A DNA stretch of 5,057 nucleotides from Marinosulfonomonas sp. (GCA_019090845.1 JAHRVD010000426.1:1-5057), one strand, 5' to 3'. Positions 1 through 5,057 are shown, counted from the first letter of the stretch. The notes: generated by a model from the sequence alone, not told the origin. Numbers and translations: made by a program.

Positions 1-509
1 AAAGCACGCTGGATATGTCGCAACCGGATGAATACTGGCGCCGCTATATGTATTTCAATGCCGGTTGGTTTTATTACCGATGCCCCCAAGAATTTGGAAA
101 GCGGTTTCTGGAATATGCGTTGAAAATCAAAGGCTCACCCGGCGAAGCTCTTGCTGCACAAACGCTGGACCCGTGGCTTGATCAGGTGGCTTTGCCGCTG
201 GTGATCAAATCTTTTGGTGGCGGACGTGACGTGCTGCCAGCAGATACGCTGGACGGCGAAACGACAGTTCACTACCGCACTTTCCCGTTGTTTTATGCCC
301 GCGAAAGCGACGCTGCGGTTGCCAAACTGCAAGACGTCGCCGCACCGAATAAACTGAAGAAAGTGCTAAAAGAATACGAGCCGATCAAGCGCACTGTCTA
401 TCAGAATCGCGGCCAGAAGGTGCGGGCCCTGTTTGATCGCGATAACCTGCCAAAACGCGAGCAGATGATCCGTCAGCAGATCAAAAAGGCCGGGTTTTGG
501 ATGCGTTAG
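1..509 (+). CDS. C-terminal part of a hypothetical, possibly glycosyltransferase-like protein (5' truncated)
   Basis: The reading frame is open from base 3 (codons for S-T-L-D precede the first ATG at base 15) and ends at TAG 507-509. No Shine-Dalgarno sequence precedes the ATG at 15, so I take this as the 3' end of a longer gene starting upstream of the window. The visible part is about 168 residues, soluble, aromatic-rich near its start, with a basic, probably helical tail rich in K, R and Q. The segment YFNAGWFYYR, followed some 25-30 residues later by LDPWLDQVALPLV, resembles the 'F-N-A/S-G-v' and 'L-D-Q' elements of GT-A-fold nucleotide-diphospho-sugar transferases such as GT8-like proteins. 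That resemblance is by eye only, and the DXD motif that would support it would lie outside the window. The gene converges on the VOC gene with 30 bp between stops. Coding status is fairly sure; the function is tentative. Confidence 0.72.
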   Translation, partial: STLDMSQPDEYWRRYMYFNAGWFYYRCPQEFGKRFLEYALKIKGSPGEALAAQTLDPWLDQVALPLVIKSFGGGRDVLPADTLDGETTVHYRTFPLFYARESDAAVAKLQDVAAPNKLKKVLKEYEPIKRTVYQNRGQKVRALFDRDNLPKREQMIRQQIKKAGFWMR

Positions 510-539
510 CCAGTCGGATTTAGACCATCATGTAAGTCG

Positions 540-953
540 TTATTCTACAAATATCTTTTCAAGATCAGCAAATCCCTTAATCTCGATCGGATTGCCAGCA
601 GGGTCGCGAAAAAACATCGTCCATTGCTCGCCCGGCTCCCCCTTAAAACGAACAGTGGGTTCAATCACCCAATCCACGCCGCTGCGCATCAAGCGATCCG
701 CCAGCGCCCGCCAGTCCGCCAGTTCCAGAACCACGCCGAAATGGGGCATCGCCACCATATGCGCCCCGACCTTTCCGGTCGTGGCCGTGGCAAATGGCGT
801 GCCCACATGCAGCGATATCTGGTGCCCGAAGAAATCGAAATCAACCCAGCTTTGGGTTGAGCGCCCCTGAGCACAACCAAGCACGCCACCATAAAACGCA
901 CGCGCAGCGTCCAGATCGGGCACGTTAAAGGCAAAATGAAACGGTGTTGGCAT
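540..953 (-). CDS. VOC superfamily protein (glyoxalase/extradiol dioxygenase-like)
   Basis: A 137-residue protein with the vicinal-oxygen-chelate fold pattern. It opens with FHFAFNVPDLDAARAFYGGVLGC, written here in outline: a first strand, then the 'D-x-x-x-A-x-x-F-Y' helix typical of the family. It ends with a strand in the form F-R-D-P-A-G-N-P-I-E-I (residues 115-125), the classic C-terminal VOC signature. H6, H71 and E124 sit where the metal ligands of glyoxalase/dioxygenase-type members lie, so a divalent metal site is plausible. The length suits a single-domain member with two βαβββ modules and is close to predicted dioxygenases of the COG3565 type. The start at ATG 951-953 is chosen because AGGAGG lies five bases upstream; a TTG at 966-968 would extend the frame by five residues but would place the ribosome site inside the gene. 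It is divergent from metY. The substrate cannot be told from sequence; the family includes isomerases, dioxygenases and resistance proteins. Confidence 0.88.
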   Translation of the reverse strand: MPTPFHFAFNVPDLDAARAFYGGVLGCAQGRSTQSWVDFDFFGHQISLHVGTPFATATTGKVGAHMVAMPHFGVVLELADWRALADRLMRSGVDWVIEPTVRFKGEPGEQWTMFFRDPAGNPIEIKGFADLEKIFVE

Positions 954-958
954 CACAT

Positions 959-964
959 CCTCCT
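959..964 (-). promoter_or_regulatory. Ribosome binding site of the VOC gene
   Basis: Read on the minus strand this is a full AGGAGG, five bases before ATG 951-953. It fixes that ATG as the start, rather than the in-frame TTG 15 bases further upstream. Confidence 0.8.
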
Positions 965-980
965 GCAACTTCCGGCCCAG

Positions 981-1009
981 CCTAAACCAGACGCCCCTGA
1001 CATTCGCAA
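981..1009 (-). promoter_or_regulatory. Weak candidate promoter for the VOC gene
   Basis: On the minus strand, TTGCGA (rc of 1004-1009) and TTTAGG (rc of 981-986) are separated by exactly 17 bp. They match the sigma-70 consensus at 4/6 and 3/6 positions. Transcription would start around 973-975, giving a leader of about 20 nt containing the AGGAGG. The placement is good but the hexamers are poor, so this is only a candidate. Confidence 0.25.
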
Positions 1010-1030
1010 GATGCCCCGCGCCCGGAACGG

Positions 1031-1059
1031 TTGCGCAGGCGCTTCTGCGTCCTTACACA
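1031..1059 (+). promoter_or_regulatory. Weak candidate promoter for metY
   Basis: TTGCGC (1031-1036) and TACACA (1054-1059) are spaced 17 bp apart; each matches only 3/6 of the sigma-70 consensus. The start would fall near 1066, leaving a short leader of about 20 nt. The element overlaps a six-pair hairpin (1033-1038 with 1045-1050, the outermost pair a G-U). No SAM riboswitch could be recognised in this leader. Confidence 0.2.
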
Positions 1060-1076
1060 TTACGTCAAGTTAACCT

Positions 1077-1081
1077 GGAGG
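1077..1081 (+). promoter_or_regulatory. Ribosome binding site of metY
   Basis: GGAGG, seven bases before ATG 1089, with an A-rich spacer. It supports that ATG as the metY start. Confidence 0.8.
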
Positions 1082-1088
1082 AAAATAA

Positions 1089-2384
1089 ATGTCAGAAGAC
1101 GGCCCAACATATGGCTTTGATACACTGCAAATTCACGCAGGCGCCAAGCCCGATCCCGCAACCGGTGCACGCCAGACACCGATTTATCAGACCACGGCTT
1201 ATGTGTTTCGCGACGCAGAACATGCCGCAGCATTGTTTAACCTTCAGGAAGTCGGGTTCATCTATTCGCGCCTGACCAACCCAACCGTGGCCGTATTGCA
1301 GGAACGTATCGCGACACTTGAGGGCGGCGTTGGCGCGGTTTGCTGTTCTTCGGGCCATGCAGCCCAGATTATGGCGCTGTTCCCGCTGATGGCGCCGGGG
1401 CGCAACGTTGTTGTCTCGACCCGGCTTTACGGCGGCACGATCACCCAGTTCAGCCAGACGATCAAACGGTTCGGATGGAACGCGACATTTGTTGATTTTG
1501 ACGATCTTGATGCAGTCAAGGCCGCCATTGACGACGACACACGCGCGGTTTTCTGCGAATCCATCGCCAATCCGGGCGGCTATATCACCGATCTGGACGC
1601 GATTTCGGCGATTTCAAACGCAGCCGGGGTGCCGTTGATCGTCGATAACACATCCGCCACACCTTATCTGTGCCGCCCGTTTGAACATGGCGCGTCGCTG
1701 GTTGTTCATTCGACCACGAAATACCTGACCGGCAACGGCACCGTGACCGGCGGTTGCGTGGTTGACAGCGGACATTTTGACTGGTCCGCATCGGACAAGT
1801 TCCCGTCCTTGTCGCAACCTGAACCCGCTTACCACGGGCTGAAATTTCACGAAACATTCGGCCCGCTGGCCTTCACCTTCCACGGTATCGCCATTGGTTT
1901 GCGCGATCTGGGCATGACGCTGAACCCGCAGGCCGCGCATTACACCCTGATGGGCATCGAAACCCTGTCGCTTCGCATGCAGCGCCATGTGGCCAACGCG
2001 CAGAAAATCTCAAAGTGGCTGGAAGATGATCCGCGTGTGACCAAGGTGACCTATGCGGGCCTGCCCTCGTCGCCATATTTTGACCGGGTCGAGAAAATCT
2101 GCCCGCGCGGTGCCGGAGCCTTGTTCACATTCTCGATCAAGGGCGGTTATGAGGCTTGCATAAAGCTGGTCGATAGTGTCGAAATTTTCAGCCATGTGGC
2201 CAACCTTGGCGATGCGCGTTCGCTGATAATTCACTCTGCCTCAACTACGCACCGCCAGTTGGACGCAGAGCAACAAGAAGCGGCCGGGGCAGCACCAGAT
2301 TCGGTGCGCCTGTCGATCGGAATTGAGGATGCGGACGATCTGATTGCTGATCTGGATCAGGCGCTGACTAAAGCTACGTCCTGA
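1089..2384 (+). CDS. metY: O-acetylhomoserine sulfhydrylase (O-acetylhomoserine aminocarboxypropyltransferase)
   Basis: A complete 431-residue cytosolic PLP enzyme of the Cys/Met metabolism (trans-sulfuration) family. MetY replaces the acetyl group of O-acetyl-L-homoserine with sulfide to give L-homocysteine and acetate, the direct sulfhydrylation route to methionine; some members also accept methanethiol. Visible family marks: QTTAYVF near 34-40; YSRLTNPT at 59-66, whose Y and R contact the cofactor phosphate of the partner subunit; SSGHAAQ at 87-93; RLYGGT at 112-117 with the ring-stacking tyrosine Y114; DNT at 186-188 with the aspartate that pairs with the PLP nitrogen; STTKY at 208-212 with the PLP-binding lysine K211; and SVRLSIGIED at 405-414 with the substrate-carboxylate arginine R407. 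The length of about 430 residues and the long inserted segment at 227-265 fit MetY better than cystathionine synthases or lyases (about 380-400). GGAGG lies seven bases before the ATG. A terminator follows about 12 bases after the stop, so the gene is probably transcribed alone. Confidence 0.95.
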   Translation: MSEDGPTYGFDTLQIHAGAKPDPATGARQTPIYQTTAYVFRDAEHAAALFNLQEVGFIYSRLTNPTVAVLQERIATLEGGVGAVCCSSGHAAQIMALFPLMAPGRNVVVSTRLYGGTITQFSQTIKRFGWNATFVDFDDLDAVKAAIDDDTRAVFCESIANPGGYITDLDAISAISNAAGVPLIVDNTSATPYLCRPFEHGASLVVHSTTKYLTGNGTVTGGCVVDSGHFDWSASDKFPSLSQPEPAYHGLKFHETFGPLAFTFHGIAIGLRDLGMTLNPQAAHYTLMGIETLSLRMQRHVANAQKISKWLEDDPRVTKVTYAGLPSSPYFDRVEKICPRGAGALFTFSIKGGYEACIKLVDSVEIFSHVANLGDARSLIIHSASTTHRQLDAEQQEAAGAAPDSVRLSIGIEDADDLIADLDQALTKATS

Positions 2385-2394
2385 TCTGGTCTGA

Positions 2395-2454
2395 CTGGGG
2401 CGGGTTAATACCCCGCCCCGGCGGGCACTGAGCGCCCCTAGGCCGGGCATTTTT
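2395..2454 (+). terminator. Compound intrinsic terminator after metY
   Basis: An eight-pair perfect GC hairpin, GGGGCGGG (2397-2404) with CCCGCCCC (2412-2419) and a seven-base loop, starts 12 bases after the metY stop and can be extended by a G-U and a C-G pair at the base. No T-run follows it directly. An alternative fold, CCCGGC (2417-2422) with GCCGGG (2442-2447), enclosing GGGC/GCCC (2423-2426 with 2434-2437), is followed two bases later by five Ts (2450-2454). Either fold, or the two in competition, would end metY transcription and insulate the next gene. Confidence 0.7.
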
Positions 2455-2465
2455 CATTTCTGTGG

Positions 2466-2479
2466 GATGCACGTGCATC
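2466..2479. repeat. 14-bp perfect palindrome (possible operator)
   Basis: GATGCACGTGCATC is its own reverse complement over all 14 bases with no spacer. It lies 12 bases after the terminator T-run and 132 bases before the start of the 791-residue gene. A symmetric site of this kind in an intergenic region could bind a dimeric regulator, but no specific regulator is recognised. Confidence 0.4.
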
Positions 2480-2480
2480 T

Positions 2481-2510
2481 GAAAGCCGGGCAAGAAAAAT
2501 TTGGGCTTTC
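2481..2510. repeat. Inverted repeat with 7-bp arms
   Basis: GAAAGCC (2481-2487) and GGCTTTC (2504-2510) are perfect inverted arms around a 16-base, A-rich centre. It directly follows the 14-bp palindrome. It could be an operator or a weak hairpin; the long loop argues against a strong terminator. Confidence 0.4.
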
Positions 2511-2533
2511 GCTGGATACGCAAGTCTTTCGCT
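2506..2533. repeat. 8-bp direct repeat at 20-bp spacing
   Basis: CTTTCGCT occurs at 2506-2513 and again at 2526-2533, start to start 20 bp, close to two helical turns, so both copies face the same side of the DNA. The first copy shares its left half with the right arm of the neighbouring inverted repeat. A regulator binding to tandem half-sites is possible; chance cannot be excluded for an 8-mer. Confidence 0.3.
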
Positions 2534-2596
2534 CGGCGAATTCCTGCTGTAGACTGGCCCAAACAACGGGTGGACTCCTGCCCGCCAGCAAGCATG

Positions 2597-2605
2597 TGGT
2601 AGACT
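2597..2605 (+). promoter_or_regulatory. Extended -10 element, possible leaderless promoter of the 791-residue protein gene
   Basis: TGGTAGACT matches the extended -10 pattern TG-N-TATAAT, with a 4/6 hexamer (TAGACT at 2600-2605). Six bases separate it from the ATG at 2612, so transcription would be expected to start on or next to the A of that ATG. No good -35 hexamer is seen 16-18 bp upstream, which is tolerable for extended -10 promoters. A second TAGACT lies at 2550-2555 and could be an alternative promoter giving a leader of about 50 nt. Confidence 0.4.
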
Positions 2606-2611
2606 ATCAGG

Positions 2612-4987
2612 ATGAAGCCAAGTTTCGCCCTTATTCTCAGCCATGACGGCATTCGACTGCTGCGGCGGGCAACGAATGGATGGCGTTGTGTGGGTGAGGT
2701 CGCGCCAGACGATCCCGACCTGTCCAAACAGTTAAAATATCTGCGCCAGACAGCAACCGATCTGTCCGGTGGGAAATTTTCAACTAAACTTGTGCTGCCA
2801 AATTCGCAAATTCTTTACACCAAGATCGACGCACTTGGGGCAAGCCATGAGCGCCGGGAACAGGAAATTCGCAAAGGGATGGAAGGTCTGACACCTTATC
2901 AGGTAGAGGATCTTTATTTTGACTGGTGCGATGCAGGCGGGGGCTATGCCCATGTGGCCATCGTTGCGCGCGAGACGCTGGAAGAAGCCGAAACTTTTGC
3001 GCTAAAGCACCGGATGAACCCGGTGTCATTTGTTGCCACACCCGAAGATGGCGGATTTACCAAAGAGATTTTTTTCGGTGCCACTGGGCATTCTCATTCT
3101 TTGCTTTCTGACGGAGAACTGGTCGAACCGGATCACGATATTATCGCGGAAATCAATCAATCTGAACGTCCGGACGCACCGGTTGTTGACGATGCACAGG
3201 TTCTTGCAACCCCGCCCGCGGACAATCTGACGGCCGGACAATCAAACCCGGATCAACCGAACCTGACCGATGATCCTGAACACTGCGAAACTGATGCCCC
3301 AGCGCAAAGCGACGATACCAGTGATCTGACTTTCAGCACCCGCCGTCAGTCTGGTCGCGCGCAATCGGACGAAGAGCCGCTGCGCCTGAAATGGATCGCT
3401 CCGCGCATTGCCATAACCGCGTCCGCCGAGCTGACAGATAACAGCCCGCACGAACAGGCCGAAGTGGTTCCGGTAACCGCACCGGCACTTGATGCGGGCA
3501 AAATTCCCAAAGCCTATCTGGCCGAGCAGGAAAGTCTGGTTGCACCCAAACGGGCGCTGACAGTTCCCCCGGCGCCAGTCGCCGACGCGACACAGCCAAT
3601 GGCCCAGCTGGTTTCCAGCCAACGCGAACAGGAAGCCCGGGCACTTACAATTTTTGGTGCCAGAAACCGAACCAAACCCGGCGAACGCCCGCGACGCCCA
3701 AGTCTGTCCATTACCGTTGGACTGGCAGCAGCAATAGCCGCAATTGTGTTTGTGTCGGGCATTTTAGTCGAGACACCGATCACATCGGCCAGATTCTGGC
3801 GCGGCGATAACGCCAACGGGCCGGGCCTGACAGCGCAGGCGGTCGTTGCGTCATCTGGGTTTCTGGAAGATACCGCGCCACCCGCCAAGACGCCCCAGAC
3901 CGACAAGGTCGAGGTCGCAATAGAAATTGCGTCCCTTACCGCACCCGACATCTCAACCGATGCGATGATCGCGCTGACCCCCGAAGAGGCCGCCGAGGCC
4001 ACAAGCGCCGCCCCGCTAACCCCACCCGAGGCAGCCGCCGCCTATGCCGTTTCGGGCATCTGGCAACGCGCACCACTGCCCCCGGGAAATCTGGCCACCG
4101 ACCGGATTGACAATGTCTATGTTGCCTCGATCGACCGGGCCGTGGTCAGCAATGACGCTGTCGCCCTGTTGTCGCACAGCGCAATTTACCCCGATAAAAC
4201 GCTGGCGCAGACTTTGCCGCCCCCCCCATTGGGAACGGTTTTTGATCTGGATGAACGCGGGCTGGTGAAGGCAACGCCAACCGGTGCGCTGACACCAGAC
4301 GGCATTCGGGTATTTGCCGGCAAACCTGCGATTGTGCCATCGTTGCGCCCCGGAACAAGCCCGGCCATATCCGGCGCGACTGCTCGGCCCGCAGAATTGT
4401 CTGCAGATTTGGCCGCATTGGCAAAAGTCCGGCCAATCCTGCGGCCTGCCAATCTGATCGAACAAAATGAAAAAGAACGTTTCGGCGGACGCTCGCTGGC
4501 CGAAATAGGCAAAGTGCGCCCGGTGCTTCGACCCGCATCAGAACAGGACCGTGGGCAGGTTACAACGTCGCCCGCCGCATCGGTTGTGCTGAGCAGTTCA
4601 CGGGTGCCCACCAGCCGCCCGGACAATTTCCAGTCCGCAGTTCAAAAAGCACTGGCCGAAGCATTGGCCCAGACATCGGAAAAACCCGATGTCGTGGTAA
4701 CCTCTGCGGCAACTGTCACACGTTCTGCCCCTTCGATCCCGACCAAAGCGTCGGTCGCTACTGAAGCAACCCAAAAGAATGCGATCAACCTGTCTGCGAT
4801 CAACCTGATCGGTGTTTACGGTTCCGCCAACGAACGGCGCGCATTGGTCCGCCTGAAAAGTGGACGCTATGTGAAAGTGCAAGTTGGAGACCGACTGGAC
4901 GGCGGGCGTGTCGATGCAATCAGTGCCGTCGAACTGCTGTATACAAAAGGCAAACGAAACCTGAAATTGAAACTGCCGACAGGTTAA
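2612..4987 (+). CDS. Single-pass membrane protein with GspL/PilM-like N-terminus and GspC/PilP-like C-terminus
   Basis: A 791-residue protein. Residues 1-165 form a cytoplasmic domain that resembles part of the GspL/PilM actin-like family: an opening strand FALILSHDGIRLL, then VLPNSQILYTKI at 61-72, a helix ending in GLTPYQVEDLYFDW at 92-105, and a strand VAIVARETL at 115-123. Residues 166-350 are an acidic, low-complexity linker. RNRTKPGERPRRP (351-363) is a basic patch before one transmembrane helix at about 365-385, which predicts the N-terminus inside. Residues 390-725 are a Pro/Ala-rich periplasmic stretch with an ordered-looking island at about 476-575 and spaced Arg-Pro repeats at 575-673. 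Residues 727-789 (INLIGVYG, ALVRLKSGRYVKVQVGD, then a GG turn and strands) resemble the GspC/PilP homology region that contacts the secretin. The likely role is assembly of a type II secretion or type IV pilus-type machine; this is inferred from fold-like patterns only. An in-frame TAG at 2600-2602 rules out an upstream start, and no spaced Shine-Dalgarno is present. All cysteines (C26, C106, C225) are cytoplasmic. Confidence 0.85.
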   Translation: MKPSFALILSHDGIRLLRRATNGWRCVGEVAPDDPDLSKQLKYLRQTATDLSGGKFSTKLVLPNSQILYTKIDALGASHERREQEIRKGMEGLTPYQVEDLYFDWCDAGGGYAHVAIVARETLEEAETFALKHRMNPVSFVATPEDGGFTKEIFFGATGHSHSLLSDGELVEPDHDIIAEINQSERPDAPVVDDAQVLATPPADNLTAGQSNPDQPNLTDDPEHCETDAPAQSDDTSDLTFSTRRQSGRAQSDEEPLRLKWIAPRIAITASAELTDNSPHEQAEVVPVTAPALDAGKIPKAYLAEQESLVAPKRALTVPPAPVADATQPMAQLVSSQREQEARALTIFGARNRTKPGERPRRPSLSITVGLAAAIAAIVFVSGILVETPITSARFWRGDNANGPGLTAQAVVASSGFLEDTAPPAKTPQTDKVEVAIEIASLTAPDISTDAMIALTPEEAAEATSAAPLTPPEAAAAYAVSGIWQRAPLPPGNLATDRIDNVYVASIDRAVVSNDAVALLSHSAIYPDKTLAQTLPPPPLGTVFDLDERGLVKATPTGALTPDGIRVFAGKPAIVPSLRPGTSPAISGATARPAELSADLAALAKVRPILRPANLIEQNEKERFGGRSLAEIGKVRPVLRPASEQDRGQVTTSPAASVVLSSSRVPTSRPDNFQSAVQKALAEALAQTSEKPDVVVTSAATVTRSAPSIPTKASVATEATQKNAINLSAINLIGVYGSANERRALVRLKSGRYVKVQVGDRLDGGRVDAISAVELLYTKGKRNLKLKLPTG
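4319..4630 (+). repeat. Periplasmic Arg-Pro repeat region (residues 570-673)
   Basis: Four copies of a P-x-x-R-P-like motif occur: VPSLRPG, KVRPILRPANL, KVRPVLRPASE and VPTSRPDNF. Their R-P pairs are at residues 579, 611, 640 and 669, a spacing of 32, 29 and 29. Copies two and three are each preceded by an Ala/Leu-rich helical-looking stretch (LAALAKV and LAEIGKV). This degenerate protein repeat may serve as a periplasmic spacer or as repeated binding sites for a partner, possibly peptidoglycan or the secretin; the partner is unknown. Confidence 0.55.
4781..4806 (+). repeat. 12-bp tandem repeat coding A-I-N-L twice
   Basis: GCGATCAACCTG is present at 4781-4792 and 4796-4807 less the last base counted here, separated by TCT, giving A-I-N-L-S-A-I-N-L at the entry to the C-terminal domain. 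Identity at the DNA level suggests a recent 15-bp duplication rather than a conserved structural repeat. Confidence 0.5.
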
Positions 4988-5034
4988 TTGCATTGGCCGG
5001 CTACGACCCGGACAGCGAGATTTAAGAAAGATTT

Positions 5035-5057
5035 ATGGAAAGTTTTCTGGTTCAGGC
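5035..5057 (+). CDS. Possible start of a following gene (3' truncated)
   Basis: An ATG at 5035-5037 opens a frame reading M-E-S-F-L-V-Q to the window edge, 47 bases after the stop of the 791-residue gene on the same strand. The sequence before it (AAGAAAG, 5024-5030) is a weak purine-rich site. No terminator is visible between the genes, so co-transcription is possible. Seven codons are too few to name a product; given its neighbour, a secretin or other secretion/pilus component would be a reasonable expectation, but this is inference. Confidence 0.3.

Noticed and set aside
15..17. ATG at base 15 as the true start of the first gene
   Set aside because: The frame is open upstream to the window edge, there is no Shine-Dalgarno sequence, and the protein appears to begin in mid-domain.
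966..968. TTG as the start of the VOC gene
   Set aside because: The AGGAGG lies after this TTG and five bases before ATG 951-953, so the ATG is the better start.
954..1088. SAM-II or SAM/SAH riboswitch upstream of metY
   Set aside because: I looked for the conserved cores of these classes. The stretch lacks the A-rich GCUAAA-type element of SAM-II, and the loop and GGAG pairing of SAM/SAH do not line up, so only a generic fold is noted.
1614..1988. Minus-strand open frame inside metY
   Set aside because: It is the shadow of a well-conserved enzyme gene and shows no recognisable protein pattern or start signal.
2612..4987. Long minus-strand open frames opposite the 791-residue gene (for example 3514-4002 and 4186-4626)
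   Set aside because: They lack ribosome sites, have compositions expected from the antisense of a GC-rich gene, and overlap a frame with clear domain structure and codon bias.
4988..5057. TTG at 4988 as the start of the next gene, in a frame open to the window edge
   Set aside because: It has no ribosome site and its translation is rich in W and R without any recognisable pattern; ATG 5035 is the more ordinary choice, though also weak.
1..5057. CRISPR array, insertion sequence, tRNA, attachment site or phage-defence genes
   Set aside because: No regularly spaced repeats, transposase, terminal inverted repeats, tRNA-like cloverleaf or defence-type domains were seen on either strand.

Overview
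The window looks like chromosomal DNA of an alphaproteobacterium, most likely a Roseobacter-type member of the Rhodobacteraceae. Three things point there: moderately high GC with GC-rich third codon positions, the style of the MetY protein, and above all a 791-residue protein whose sequence blocks I recall from Rhodobacteraceae genomes. This assignment comes from recognition, not from a search.

Layout. (1) Bases 1-509, plus strand: the C-terminal part of a gene that begins upstream, possibly glycosyltransferase-like. (2) Bases 540-953, minus strand: a small VOC-superfamily (glyoxalase/extradiol-dioxygenase fold) protein, convergent with the first gene. (3) Bases 954-1088: a 135-bp divergent intergenic region with a good ribosome binding site at each end and only weak promoter candidates. 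(4) Bases 1089-2384, plus strand: metY, O-acetylhomoserine sulfhydrylase, complete with its PLP lysine. (5) Bases 2385-2611: a GC-rich terminator region ending in a T-run, then an AT-richer control region with a 14-bp perfect palindrome, an inverted repeat, two short direct repeats and an extended -10 element. (6) Bases 2612-4987, plus strand: the 791-residue single-pass membrane protein. (7) Bases 5035-5057: possible first codons of a following gene, about 47 bp downstream.

The first four regions are ordinary metabolism and housekeeping. MetY makes homocysteine from O-acetylhomoserine and sulfide; nothing shows that the divergent VOC gene shares its pathway. The strong terminator after metY separates it from the 791-residue gene, which has its own apparent control region.

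The most interesting object is the 791-residue protein. Its cytoplasmic N-terminal domain resembles the GspL/PilM family of pilus and secretion-platform proteins. It is followed by an acidic linker, a basic patch, one transmembrane helix, a long Pro/Ala-rich periplasmic region with spaced Arg-Pro repeats, and a C-terminal domain that looks like the GspC/PilP homology region. If this reading holds, one chain carries modules usually encoded by separate type II secretion or type IV pilus genes. The gene has no proper Shine-Dalgarno sequence. Its extended -10 element is placed so that transcription would begin at the start codon, so it may be translated from a leaderless mRNA.
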